Shown piece by piece: positions 1 through 8,341 of a stretch of DNA of 64,000 nucleotides. The DNA comes from Hyphomicrobiales bacterium (GTDB lineage Bacteria; Pseudomonadota; Alphaproteobacteria; Rhizobiales; Rhizobiaceae), in assembly GCA_900472785.1 (NCBI GenBank), contig UCJH01000009.1, positions 91,350 to 155,349 on the forward strand. Direction: 5' to 3'. The translations under genes were made by a program, and so were the position numbers. The notes below the pieces were generated by a model. It made no database searches. It worked only from the letters and a program-made list of their open reading frames with translations, and was not told the DNA's origin. Positions within the stretch are counted from its first letter, which is position 1; each line of letters starts with the position of its first letter.

Positions 1-310
1 CATGAGGAACGCACTGCAGGAGCACCTTGTAGTCATCGAGTGTCGATCGCTTGCGGTCATCCGACGGCAACGGCTTCGTTACGCGGGTCGGCTTCTTCAT
101 TTTTCGGGCAGGGCGATGAGGACTTGGCATTTTGACTCTCCTTTTTACGTGAAAAAAGGACAGCTCACCGATGTCCGCCAGGGCGGGGGCAGGCGAGGCG
201 GCCAATGGAGCCAGCTTTTTCAGCAGAGATGTCGAGATCCCGAACTTTTCGAGATTTTCGATATCGATCGGCATGTTGCGTACGCACGGGCTGTGAGCAT
301 GACTGATCAT
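1..310 (-). CDS. Unrecognised protein, N-terminal part (runs off left edge)
   Basis: An open frame on the minus strand begins at ATG 310 (MISHAHSPCV...) behind an SD-like GGAGAGG and stays open for 103 codons to the window edge, so only the N-terminus is visible. A second start lies in the same frame at ATG 130 (MPSPHRPARKMKKP), preceded by a better-placed AAGGAGAG. The codons between the two starts are GC-rich and coding-like, except around that second ribosome site, which forces rare AGG AGA codons. The segment after ATG 130 is very basic (K/R-rich). I recognise no family. The true start could be either ATG, and the gene may belong to the same accessory segment as the operon at 986-3212. 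Confidence 0.45.
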   Translation of the reverse strand, partial: MISHAHSPCVRNMPIDIENLEKFGISTSLLKKLAPLAASPAPALADIGELSFFHVKRRVKMPSPHRPARKMKKPTRVTKPLPSDDRKRSTLDDYKVLLQCVPH

Positions 311-985
311 TGGCAATGCCTCTCCGTTCACGCCCCGGGTGCCGGAGCGCGTTCGATGAACTATCTGTTGACATCGGCCAGAACGGGTGGATTTCGCCTG
401 GCGCGCATGCAAGGTCCCACAGGTCGAACCGCTCGGCAAGAGCTGTGGAACCGCTAACAAATTGATAAGATTGAGGATTCGACGATGGATCCTTGAGGCG
501 TGCGCCAAGTATATCGCGACAAGCGAGTCCTGCGCCGAGTCCTTTTTGGGACATCGTTGCAAGTAGATCGCAAGCACCGACAGGCTCTGCAATCGAGACG
601 GCGTAGCATCTGCGGAAGTCAAACGACCCGACAGCGCAACCCGCGGCAGGGACGATGTGGTGCCTTTGAATCTTTGAAGTCTCGCAGTCGCGTGCGAACG
701 CGCGGCCTTAGGCTCGCGAAGGGATTCCTATTCGTATTCGCATCGTGTGCATCGCCATGTTTCCTTCATGGAATCCTGGTGGCTCGGCTGTGGCATCATC
801 ATGAGCCGGGGAGCCGTATGGATTGCGAGAAACCATATGTTCCGTTTCTGTTCTGACGTCAACGGGCCCCACTGAAATTTTCCGGTTGGCTGGAGTGTCG
901 ACGAGCCGGATTGATTTCTATGTGATCTCTCAACCTTTTCGTGCGAGGCTGCCGCGACAGGGGAGTCGGTCACGGCGGGGGAGAC
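311..985. other. Sparse region, no convincing gene
   Basis: About 675 bases between the minus-strand partial gene and the plus-strand operon. Several open frames exist on both strands but none has a good ribosome site, plausible composition or recognisable motifs. It probably holds the divergent promoters of both flanking units. A stretch around 850-910 (CCCCACTGAAATTTTCCGG onward) has the look of an insertion-sequence scar, but I cannot support this. Confidence 0.4.
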
Positions 986-1546
986 GTGCTCACAAAGAAC
1001 CACGCACAGGAGGGGCTGAGCCGGGCATACATGCAAGCGGTGTCATCCACGGCGCGAGTATGGATGAGTATGCAGGACGAATTCGACTATGGATTCGATG
1101 GCCAGCTCGACTTGATCGCGGACATCCGGGTGGATCCAGACGGTCGACGGCAACTCATAAAGGCCGGATATGTCATCGATTTCCAGCTCAAGTGTTCGCA
1201 GAACTGGACCGAGATCGGTGACGACATCGTCTGGAGCATCAAGTCTAGCGCGTACAACAAGCTCGCAGGACGCGGTGCGGGTGCGATACCGTCCGTTCTC
1301 ATCCTGATGTGCCTTCCGGATGATCAGACACCGTGGGCTGAATTCTCGGAAGATTCGCTCGTCCTTCGTAAGTGCTGCTACTTCACCACGATATCTGGCC
1401 CGCGACTGGAAAATGACGCCTCCACGAAGCAAATCAGGATCCCCAGGACCAATCTTCTGGATTCATCGAGCTTGTTGAGCATCCTCGAGCAGAATAGAAC
1501 CCGCCTCGACGGCTTCTTCGCACCAAGGGCCGAGGAAGCGCCATGA
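986..1546 (+). CDS. DUF4365-like protein, putative PD-(D/E)xK nuclease
   Basis: First gene of a tight three-gene operon; 186 residues from a GTG start at 986, chosen because GGGGGAG lies just upstream and the family normally begins shortly before a 'sRAYmqAVss' helix. An in-frame GTG at 941 would add 15 unconserved residues. The N-terminal helix contains E9, the next strand has DYGFDG with D38, and a following strand has FQLKC (Q67-x-K69). This E...D...QxK arrangement is typical of DUF4365 and of PD-(D/E)xK nuclease folds. DUF4365 proteins are common in accessory and defence-associated regions, but their substrate is generally unknown. The stop overlaps the next start by 4 nt (ATGA), so translation is probably coupled. 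Nuclease activity is an inference from the motif pattern. Confidence 0.7.
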   Translation: MLTKNHAQEGLSRAYMQAVSSTARVWMSMQDEFDYGFDGQLDLIADIRVDPDGRRQLIKAGYVIDFQLKCSQNWTEIGDDIVWSIKSSAYNKLAGRGAGAIPSVLILMCLPDDQTPWAEFSEDSLVLRKCCYFTTISGPRLENDASTKQIRIPRTNLLDSSSLLSILEQNRTRLDGFFAPRAEEAP

Positions 1547-2658
1547 AGATCAGTCGCCAAAACATAGAGCGCTACCTCGATGATCGTGGCTGGAAGCGTC
1601 AGGTTAGCGCAGACGCGTCCTTGATAAGGTACCAGCTCACGGGCGACGAAGGCTTGAACGGAGCCGTGAATATCTTCTTTTCGAGTACCGACGATCTGGA
1701 CGTGCGCGTAAACGAAGCTGCTGCAGCGCTGGAGGTGATCCGGCAGGTCTACAATCTCTCCGAACCAGCTTTGCGGGCTGGCCTGACGTCCCTGGCGTTT
1801 GACAAGATTCTCGCCACGATCCCCGACGACTACATCAGAAACGAATCCATAGAGCTTCGTGCGGCCAGATCCTACCTGAATGGAATGAAGGGCTTGATCG
1901 CAGCATCCGCGATGAGCGAGCTGACAGGCGAGCGGACATTCCGGAGAACGAACAAGGAGGCTTCGGACTATGCGGACAGGTGCCGGTTCGCGCATACCTT
2001 CAAGGGCAGCTTCGGCCTCGCTATCGAATCTCCAGTAGGATTCAATGACCAGACTGAACTTGCGTTCATCGAGCCGACGATCCCATTTGGTCGCAAGGTA
2101 ATCCGCCGCATCGCGAACGGCCTCCAGTCGGTTGTAAAGTCCTTCAGTGAGGATAGTCTATCGCCGATCCTGGACGCTGCCGATGGTCTCAACGCCAACA
2201 TGTGCAGCGAGTTGGTCAGCATAATCGATCGGTCAGAGATCCCCCGGATCGATATCGCTTTTGTGCTCTCGCCCGAGTGGGAGCCCGACGTTCCGCCACC
2301 GCCGGCCTTCCACATCGATGCCCGATATCGAGAGCTGCTGAAGGACGCATCCGCCCGACTGACCTCTGAGGACGACGCGCAACCTGTTACAGTTGTCGGC
2401 CGCATCGTCAACTTGCACGCAGATCTCGATCCCGATGACCTGCTAGATGCCGACGTCGATCGCATCGTTCAGGCGAACTGGGATAGCCCCGAGCACGGCC
2501 TCATCAAGGTTTCAATCGGCTTGAGTCCGGCAGGTTACCTTGCCGCGGTCGAAGCTCATGGCAAAGGTCAGCTCATTTCCGTTCAAGGCGCACTGCGACG
2601 CAAATCGCGTTCGTGGATCCTACAGGATGCACAGGAGCCGAGGTTCATCCAGATATGA
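1543..2658 (+). CDS. Unknown 371-aa protein, middle gene of putative defence operon
   Basis: This protein has 371 residues with no domain I can name. It has no signal peptide or membrane segment. Residues 100-130 are helical. Residues 149-165 (RFAHTFKGSFGLAIESPV) look like a conserved core, and the last 90 residues alternate short hydrophobic strands with glycines (VTVVGRIVNL... LISVQGALRRK), which resembles an OB-fold or similar beta-barrel. It overlaps the upstream DUF4365-like gene by 4 nt and the downstream HEPN-like gene by 4 nt, so the three products are probably made in fixed ratio and may form a complex. A plausible role is nucleic-acid or ligand sensing, but that rests only on context. 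Confidence 0.75.
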   Translation: MKISRQNIERYLDDRGWKRQVSADASLIRYQLTGDEGLNGAVNIFFSSTDDLDVRVNEAAAALEVIRQVYNLSEPALRAGLTSLAFDKILATIPDDYIRNESIELRAARSYLNGMKGLIAASAMSELTGERTFRRTNKEASDYADRCRFAHTFKGSFGLAIESPVGFNDQTELAFIEPTIPFGRKVIRRIANGLQSVVKSFSEDSLSPILDAADGLNANMCSELVSIIDRSEIPRIDIAFVLSPEWEPDVPPPPAFHIDARYRELLKDASARLTSEDDAQPVTVVGRIVNLHADLDPDDLLDADVDRIVQANWDSPEHGLIKVSIGLSPAGYLAAVEAHGKGQLISVQGALRRKSRSWILQDAQEPRFIQI

Positions 2659-3212
2659 GTGTTGGTGATCAGGATTCGGCATTGTCGCGGCTGGACTTCG
2701 ATCGTCTGAGCTTTGATCCCCGGGAGCTTTCCGCGCGGCTTGCTGCAGCAGAGGATTGGGGGAAGCTGGTCGTTTGCCACATCTATCTCGACCACATCCT
2801 CACAGCAGCCCTGACGGATCATATGCCGAGAGCCGAATCCTATCTGAAGAGCGGCTACAAGACATTCGCAGATAAGGTTGCACTATGTCAGGCGCTTGCG
2901 ATTATCGACGACGAGATCGCTGTGACGCTGAAGTCCATCAACCGTCATAGAAACAAGTTCGCCCACCGACTTGTATTTGACGTTCCGGACGAAACCAAGG
3001 TTGCCCTCTTCAAGGAATTCTCACCGTCGAGGCCGAAGGAGCATGTTCTCGGCCCGGATGGGTTCGACAATTTCCTCTTCACCGTCGTGATGCTTTCAGA
3101 ATTTGAACGCATCTACACCCAGGTGATCGCCGAAAAAGATAGGGAGATCGCGTTCCATCGCGAGCGGATGCTGGAGATCGCGATCGATATGTTCGCGGAG
3201 CCAAGGATTTAA
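2655..3212 (+). CDS. HEPN-motif small protein, putative ribonuclease
   Basis: This protein has 185 residues and an all-helical appearance. The start ATG 2655 overlaps the previous stop as ATGA; an in-frame start at 2613 would lie inside the upstream gene and is unlikely. Residues 97-104 (RHRNKFAH) contain R99-N-K-F-A-H104, which matches the R-x4-6-H active site of HEPN ribonucleases. Residues 34-80 (WGKLVVCHIYLDHILTAAL ... FADKVALCQAL) resemble the preceding helices of DUF4145/MAE-type HEPN proteins. HEPN RNases are frequent effectors of toxin-antitoxin and abortive-infection systems. As the last gene of the operon it is the likely effector. RNase activity is inferred, not shown. Confidence 0.7.
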   Translation: MSVGDQDSALSRLDFDRLSFDPRELSARLAAAEDWGKLVVCHIYLDHILTAALTDHMPRAESYLKSGYKTFADKVALCQALAIIDDEIAVTLKSINRHRNKFAHRLVFDVPDETKVALFKEFSPSRPKEHVLGPDGFDNFLFTVVMLSEFERIYTQVIAEKDREIAFHRERMLEIAIDMFAEPRI

Positions 3213-3732
3213 TCCTTCCGGCCTATTGGTGGTAGGGTTGTGATACGCGTTCTGGCGCCTGCGCTTGAGAGCCATGTACCGTGTTTGAAGCTATATTTTT
3301 ACTATTCTAAGCCATTTCTTGCGTCTTTTTAATGTAACTTCGGTGCCGATATCCGCGTGCCGTAATTACATGCATAATTCTGTGTGTCAGGGTGTATAGA
3401 TCCGGTGAAATCTCGCAATTTTTGGCGCGGTTGCACGAAAAATAGGCCGAAATTTATTTTCCAACCCATTCCGAAGCGATGTTGAGCTTGAGCGTTACTC
3501 TCAAGGACTCAATCCTTGTGGAGACGTGCTAGCGCCTTCTTCGCCGTTCCAAAAACATCCACAAAATGATCGGAAAAAGAGCCTGCCGAGCGGTGCTGCC
3601 GCTCTCGTTTCGATCGACTGCCCTGGGGCCATGCAGGCGGCTGCGGCAGATCAATGCTAACTGCCCGACGACCGGCCACAAAATGCCTTATCGGAGGCCG
3701 TTTACTGATTTTATTGGGTTATTTTGAACTGG
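3213..3732. other. AT-richer intergenic stretch between operon and tRNA-Arg
   Basis: About 520 bases without a credible gene. The part from 3280 to 3480 is clearly lower in GC than the rest of the window. I saw no copy of the tRNA 3' end here, no strong terminator and no transposase remnant. It may hold the end of the operon transcript and the edge of the accessory segment. Confidence 0.4.
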
Positions 3733-3796
3733 GTGTACGCTGATGCCAAGCCCAGTGCACGTTGTTGGCAAGCTGGTGTACGCTGTTGCCAAGCAC
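3733..3796. repeat. Three tandem 21-22 bp imperfect repeats
   Basis: Three head-to-tail copies at 3733-3754, 3755-3775 and 3776-3796 share the pattern GTGTACGCTGTTGCCAAGC with a few substitutions; the middle copy reads GTGCACGTTGTTGGCAAGC. The G/C change in the middle copy also makes an inverted pair, TTGGCAA...TTGCCAA, able to form a stem with the third copy. The array ends 11 bp from the CCA end of the tRNA-Arg gene, on its downstream side. It could be part of a tRNA 3' trailer or terminator, or recombinase arm sites. Confidence 0.6.
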
Positions 3797-3807
3797 TACA
3801 GAAGCTT

Positions 3808-3884
3808 TGGTGCACCCGACTGGATTCGAACCAGTGACCTCTGCCTTCGGAGGGCAGCACTCTATCCAGCTGAGCTACGGGTGC
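3808..3884 (-). tRNA. tRNA-Arg (anticodon CCG)
   Basis: A 77-nt cloverleaf on the minus strand. The acceptor stem GCACCCG (3878-3884) pairs with CGGGTGC (3812-3818). There is a D-arm with AGCTGGATA, an anticodon stem CTGCC/GGCAG with loop CTCCGAA giving CCG (reads CGG), a T-arm with GGTTCGAATCC, discriminator A and an encoded CCA. Its 3' end faces the accessory region at lower coordinates, the usual orientation when an integrative element uses the tRNA 3' end as its attachment site. No integrase is visible in the window. Confidence 0.95.
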
Positions 3885-4094
3885 ATTCTTGGACGGCGGT
3901 GCCGTCGAAGCAGGCTGTGACCGGTTCATAGCTCAGGACTGCCGCCGCTTCAATGGCGAATGCATCTCAAGCCAAAGGAATTTCCCGCATCGGGGCCGGG
4001 CGGGCACGCGGATGCAATCCGCAGGACGGTCGCATCCGTAGAGGATTGAAAGAGGGATCTCTCGGCTAGGCTCTACAACAGTCAGGGAAACGGG

Positions 4095-4793
4095 ATGACG
4101 TCGCTTGAGACAGGACTGAAGGCGGTGGTTGTCGGCGCGAGCGGCGGCATCGGTTTGGCGGTCGCTGCGGCGCTGGAGGCCGATCGCCGATATGCCTCCG
4201 TCATCAGGCTTTCGCGCTCCCAGACTGGTCTTGATCTCGTAGACGAGGCGACCATCCGGCAGGCGGCATCTGACGTCGGTGACCGTTTCGGGACTATAGA
4301 TCTGGTCTTCGATGCAACGGGTGCACTTGCCATGGATGGACAGGGGCCGGAGAAGACCATTCGGGCGATCGATCCGGCAGCGATGGCAAAACAATTCGCG
4401 GTCAACGCCATCGGGCCCGCGCTGCTTCTGAAACATTTCGCACCCTTGCTGCACAGGGATCGCCGCGCGGTGTTCGCAACGCTGTCGGCGCGTGTCGGCT
4501 CCATCGGCGACAATCGGCTGGGCGGCTGGATTTCCTATCGTGCGGCCAAGGCCGCGCTGAACCAGATCGTCCGGACTGCGGCGATCGAGATCGCTCGAAG
4601 CCGCCCGCTGTCCTTGGTCGTGGCGCTCCATCCCGGTACCGTGGAGACGTCCTTGAGTGCGGACTTCAGTCGCAACCACGCAGTCTTCTCGCCAGCCGAG
4701 GCGGCAGCGAAGCTGCTTGCCGTGCTTGAGGGGCTGGACTCATCCCGAACAGGCGGATTTTTCGCTTATGACGGCCAGTCGATCGAATGGTAG
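4095..4793 (+). CDS. SDR family NAD(P)-dependent oxidoreductase
   Basis: A short-chain dehydrogenase/reductase of 232 residues. The Rossmann glycine motif GASGGIG is at 14-20, the catalytic Tyr-x3-Lys is Y148-RAA-K152, and the catalytic Ser is around 131-136 (LSARVGS). The overall character (compact, C-factor/CsgA-like, ending in 'FFAYDGQSIEW') suggests a cytosolic carbonyl reductase of unknown substrate. It stands alone between the tRNA-Arg gene and the convergent xyl operon. It is likely the first conserved chromosomal gene after the accessory segment. Confidence 0.88.
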   Translation: MTSLETGLKAVVVGASGGIGLAVAAALEADRRYASVIRLSRSQTGLDLVDEATIRQAASDVGDRFGTIDLVFDATGALAMDGQGPEKTIRAIDPAAMAKQFAVNAIGPALLLKHFAPLLHRDRRAVFATLSARVGSIGDNRLGGWISYRAAKAALNQIVRTAAIEIARSRPLSLVVALHPGTVETSLSADFSRNHAVFSPAEAAAKLLAVLEGLDSSRTGGFFAYDGQSIEW

Positions 4794-4800
4794 GCGCACA

Positions 4801-4832
4801 ACAAAAAATGCCGCGCTTCATGGGCGCGGCAT
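4801..4832 (-). terminator. Rho-independent terminator of xylFHG operon
   Basis: ATGCCGCGC (4808-4816) and GCGCGGCAT (4824-4832) form a perfect 9-bp stem with a 7-nt loop. Read on the minus strand it is followed by TTTTTTGT, so it ends the xylFHG transcript. It also lies just past the stop of the convergent SDR gene. Confidence 0.85.
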
Positions 4833-4855
4833 CATTTCTCTGAAAGCGGTATCGG

Positions 4856-5641
4856 TCAGGCTGTCTGCATGGCGCCCGGACCGGCGATGGCGCCGGGCGG
4901 GACCTTGCCGAGGATGATCATGCCCAGCACTTCGTCCTTGGTCACGTCTTCGGTGCGGGCATGGCCGACGACCTGGCCGTTCTTCATTACCGAAACACGA
5001 TCGGCGAGGTCGAAGACGTCGTGGATGTCGTGGCTGATGAGGAAGATGCCGATGCCTTCGCGCTTCAGCTGCTTGATCAGTTCCCCGACCTGCGCCGTTT
5101 CCTGCGGGCCGAGCGCTGCCGTCGGCTCGTCCATGATCAGGATGCGAGCGTCGAACAGGATGGCGCGAGCAATGGCGACGGACTGGCGCTGACCGCCGGA
5201 GAGTGCCTTTACCGGCTCCTTGAAGCGGCGGAAGTTGGGGTTGAGGCGCCCCATGACTTCGCGCGCCTTGGCCTCCATCGCGACGTCGTCCAGCGTGCCC
5301 CAGGGGGTGCGCAGTTCGCGGCCGAGATAGAGATTGGCGGCGGCATCGACGTTGTCGGCGACGGCGAGCGTCTGGTAGATCGTCTCGATGCCGTAGCCCT
5401 TGGCATCGCGCGGATTGCCGATCTGCACCGGTTCGCCGTTGATCAGGATTTCTCCCGAATCGCGCTTGTAGGCGCCAGACAGGATCTTGATAAGCGTCGA
5501 TTTGCCGGCGCCGTTGTGACCGAGAAGGGCAACGACTTCGCCGGGATAGAGATCGACCGAGGCATTGTCGACGGCGTGGATGCCGCCGAAGGAGATGGAG
5601 ATGTTCTTCATCTCCACGAGGGGAGTGCGCTGTTGGGTCAT
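4856..5641 (-). CDS. xylG: Sugar (xylose-type) ABC transporter ATP-binding protein
   Basis: A cytoplasmic ATPase of 261 residues that powers sugar import through the membrane protein encoded just upstream. Walker [10 protein letters not shown] is at 41-49, the signature LSGGQRQ at 147-153, Walker B ILIMDEP at 167-173 and the switch His at 204. It has a single ABC domain, unlike the two-domain XylG of E. coli; the short form is usual in rhizobia (FrcA also has this form). The start ATG 5641 has GAGGAG upstream. It is the last gene of xylF-xylH-xylG, 13 nt after xylH. The exact sugar is inferred from the binding protein. Confidence 0.9.
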   Translation of the reverse strand: MTQQRTPLVEMKNISISFGGIHAVDNASVDLYPGEVVALLGHNGAGKSTLIKILSGAYKRDSGEILINGEPVQIGNPRDAKGYGIETIYQTLAVADNVDAAANLYLGRELRTPWGTLDDVAMEAKAREVMGRLNPNFRRFKEPVKALSGGQRQSVAIARAILFDARILIMDEPTAALGPQETAQVGELIKQLKREGIGIFLISHDIHDVFDLADRVSVMKNGQVVGHARTEDVTKDEVLGMIILGKVPPGAIAGPGAMQTA

Positions 5642-5654
5642 TGTTCGTACTCCT

Positions 5655-6980
5655 CTACTTGGCCCGGCCGCGATAAACGGTGTCGAGCCACACGGCCATG
5701 ACCAGCACGACGCCGATGACGATGCTTTGCAGCGGCGTATCGACCCGAAGCAGAACCATGCCGGATTGCAGTGATTGCATGACGATGGCGCCCAGAACCG
5801 CACCGGCGATCGTGCCCATGCCGCCGGCAAGCGATGTACCGCCGATGACCGCTGCGGCGATCGTATACAGTTCGTCGAGCGTGCCCTGGGCGTTGGTTGC
5901 CGCGTTGAGGCGAGCCGTCGAGATCGCCGCGGCGATGGCGCAGAGGGCGCCCATCAGCGCGAAGATACGCACCGTCACCCAGCGGGTCTTGATGCCGGCA
6001 AGCTCGGCAGCTTCAGGGTTGCCGCCGATGGCGAAGACGTAGCGGCCGAAACGGGTGCGCGTTGTCAGGAAGCTCATGGCAATGGCGATGCCGACGGCCA
6101 TCAGAACCGGAACGGCGATGCCGAGCGGAATCTGCAGCCCACCTTCAGGCCAGGGGATATTGTGCAGCTCGGCATACTTCTTGGCGAGGTTGACCGGCAT
6201 GTAATAGCTGTTGAGAACCCAGACGGTGCCGAGAACGCTGAGGCAGCCGATGACCGACAGGAAATACTCCGCCCACATCGGACGCAGCGGGAAACCGAAG
6301 CGCTTGCGCTGCTTGCGGGAGTTGACGATCGACAGGACGATGAAGACGCAGGCGATGACGCCGACGATCCAGCTCGCCGTCGCCCCGATCGAGCCGTCCG
6401 CGCCGCCGCCCATGATGCGGAATTTCGTATCCATCGGCGCAACGGTGGCGCCGCTGATGACGAGGAACGCGCCGGCGCGCCAGATCAGAAGGCCACCCAG
6501 CGTCACGATGAAGGAGGGAACGCTGAGGAAGGCGACGATCATGCCCTGGAAGGCGCCGATCGCCGTCCCAAGCGCGATGCCGACCACAAGCGCGATGATC
6601 CATGTCGTCGGATTGTCGAAGCCAATGAGCGGCGGCAGGATTTTGGCCTGGGTGATCGCCATGATCATGCCGACGAAACCGAGGATCGAACCGACCGAGA
6701 GGTCGATGTTGCGGGTGACGATGACCAGAACCATGCCTGTCGCCATCACCGAAACCGAGGATGCCTGAACGGTCAGGTTCCAGAGGTTGCGGGGCGTCAG
6801 GAACAGGCCGCCGAACAGGCCGCCGGTAAAAAGCTGAAAGCCGAGCCAGATGATCAGCAAGGCACCGATCATGCCGAGAAGGCGCGTGTCGATCTCGGTT
6901 GCCTGCAGGAAGCGCTGCAAGGCAGGTCCCTGGGTCTTGAGCGTGCTGCTGGCAGGTGCGGCAATGGTGTTGTTTGCCAT
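5655..6980 (-). CDS. xylH: Sugar (xylose-type) ABC transporter permease
   Basis: A polytopic inner-membrane permease of 441 residues from the ribose/xylose (BPD_transp_2) family with about ten or more hydrophobic segments. The typical '[13 protein letters not shown]' motif and the cytoplasmic '[12 protein letters not shown]' loop that contacts the ATPase are both visible. Its length matches XylH rather than the shorter FrcC/RbsC. The start ATG 6980 is preceded by GGGGGAG. It lies between the binding-protein gene and the ATPase gene in one operon, separated from xylF by 215 bp that contain a stem-loop. Confidence 0.9.
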   Translation of the reverse strand: MANNTIAAPASSTLKTQGPALQRFLQATEIDTRLLGMIGALLIIWLGFQLFTGGLFGGLFLTPRNLWNLTVQASSVSVMATGMVLVIVTRNIDLSVGSILGFVGMIMAITQAKILPPLIGFDNPTTWIIALVVGIALGTAIGAFQGMIVAFLSVPSFIVTLGGLLIWRAGAFLVISGATVAPMDTKFRIMGGGADGSIGATASWIVGVIACVFIVLSIVNSRKQRKRFGFPLRPMWAEYFLSVIGCLSVLGTVWVLNSYYMPVNLAKKYAELHNIPWPEGGLQIPLGIAVPVLMAVGIAIAMSFLTTRTRFGRYVFAIGGNPEAAELAGIKTRWVTVRIFALMGALCAIAAAISTARLNAATNAQGTLDELYTIAAAVIGGTSLAGGMGTIAGAVLGAIVMQSLQSGMVLLRVDTPLQSIVIGVVLVMAVWLDTVYRGRAK

Positions 6981-7130
6981 ATCCCGGGTACTCCCCCTTA
7001 TTCTTGTCTCTACGGCGCCGCGTGCCTTTTGGGTACACAGGAACGCTGTAACGCTTGGATCGCTGCAGAATTCCGCCCTGAATCAAAGCTGACCCAGGCG
7101 ATCCTGCCATCAGGTGACGCCCATCATAGA

Positions 7131-7158
7131 AGCGCCGCAACGAGGTCGCTGCGGCGCT
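7131..7158 (-). promoter_or_regulatory. Stem-loop between xylF and xylH
   Basis: AGCGCCGCA (7131-7139) pairs perfectly with TGCGGCGCT (7150-7158) around a 10-nt loop, 38 nt after the xylF stop. There is no U-run, so it is probably an mRNA-stabilising or partial-termination element that keeps the binding protein in excess over the membrane subunits, as is common in ABC importer operons. Confidence 0.6.
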
Positions 7159-7195
7159 CTTGACGGGACCTTACATGCCCCCGATCAGGATCGGA

Positions 7196-8236
7196 TCAGT
7201 TGCAGACGGCAACCGTTCCAGCCTTGACGCCCTGGCAGGTTTCTTCCTTGGAAATCCAGCCGGCATCGATGACGACGTTGAGGTTGTCCTTGGTGATCGG
7301 CTGCGGAGCGATGAAGAAAGACTGCATCTCCACAGCCTTCGGCCCACCGGCAAACTTCACAGTGCCCGGAATGGCGTCCATCGCGGTGCCGCCGGCCAGT
7401 GCTACGGCGATTTCGCCGGCCTTCTTGCCGAGTTCGCGCGAATCCTTCCAGACCGAAACGGTCTGCGTGCCGAGAGCGACGCGGTTCAGGGCGGCCTTGT
7501 CGCCATCCTGGCCGGAAACCGGTACCGAACCGGCAAGACCCTGGGCTTCGAGAGCAGCAACGACGCCGCCGGCCATGCCGTCGTTGGACGAAACGACGCC
7601 GTCAACCTTGTTGTCGTTGGCGGTCAGGAACTGTTCCATGTTCTTCTGCGCGACTTCAGGCTTCCAGCCGTCCGTGTAGGCTTCGCCGACATTCTTGATC
7701 TTGCCGGAATCGATGGCTTCCTTCAGCACTTCCATCTGTCCGGAGAACAGGAAGTCTGCGTTCGGATCGGTCGATGCGCCCTTGATGAAGACGTAGTTGC
7801 CTTCCGGCTTGACCTTGAACACTTCGGCTGCCTGCATGCGGCCGACTTCCTTGTTGTCGAAGGTGATGTAGTAGGCAGCCGGATTTTCGATCAGGCGGTC
7901 GTAGCCGACGACCGGAATGCCTTCAGCAGCGGCCTTTTCGATCGCCGGGCCGATGGCTTCGGAATCCTGGGCCAGAACGATGATGGCGTTTGCGCCCTGG
8001 GCAATCAGCGATTCGATGTCGGTCAGCTGCTTTGCGGCAGAAGCTTGAGCGTCAGCCGAAACATACTTATCGCCGGACGCTTCGAGCGCTGCCTTGATGG
8101 CGGCTTCGTCCGTCTTCCAGCGTTCTTCCTGGAAGTTCGACCAGGAAACGCCGATCGTGAGATCTTTCGCGATGGCAACGGAGTGCAAGGAAACGATGAT
8201 GGCAGCCCCTGCCATCAGCTTGAAAACTGATTTCAT
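7196..8236 (-). CDS. xylF: D-xylose-type ABC transporter substrate-binding protein
   Basis: A periplasmic binding protein of 346 residues. An N-terminal signal peptide ([23 protein letters not shown]) precedes [17 protein letters not shown], which is characteristic of XylF. The SSNDGMAGG and VSGQDGD segments are ligand-pocket regions of the type I sugar-binding fold. The start ATG 8236 has GGGAGG upstream. It is first in the operon, behind a promoter with a palindromic operator. Xylose is the likely ligand from family resemblance; no xylose isomerase or xylulokinase gene is next to it. Confidence 0.9.
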   Translation of the reverse strand: MKSVFKLMAGAAIIVSLHSVAIAKDLTIGVSWSNFQEERWKTDEAAIKAALEASGDKYVSADAQASAAKQLTDIESLIAQGANAIIVLAQDSEAIGPAIEKAAAEGIPVVGYDRLIENPAAYYITFDNKEVGRMQAAEVFKVKPEGNYVFIKGASTDPNADFLFSGQMEVLKEAIDSGKIKNVGEAYTDGWKPEVAQKNMEQFLTANDNKVDGVVSSNDGMAGGVVAALEAQGLAGSVPVSGQDGDKAALNRVALGTQTVSVWKDSRELGKKAGEIAVALAGGTAMDAIPGTVKFAGGPKAVEMQSFFIAPQPITKDNLNVVIDAGWISKEETCQGVKAGTVAVCN

Positions 8237-8341
8237 GTAGTCCTCCCAAGAGACTGCTGACCGCCCGTGCGAACCTCCCGCACGACCCACCGGTCAGCCA
8301 AAAAACACTATCGAAATGATCGCCAACTTCGGTGGCGAGTT

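Noticed and set aside
500..1036. Short open frames in the sparse region, one minus-strand frame containing 'PTGKFQWGP'
   Set aside because: It may echo an insertion-sequence scar but has no catalytic motif, ends or target duplications, so a mobile element cannot be claimed.
3213..3732. CRISPR or satellite-type array near the tRNA
   Set aside because: Only three head-to-tail 21-bp units without spacers were found, so it is not a CRISPR array.
3711..3931. Two open frames (both strands) across the tRNA-Arg gene, with typical '[21 protein letters not shown]' and '[20 protein letters not shown]' peptides
   Set aside because: These are well-known spurious translations of a tRNA gene and carry no protein signal.
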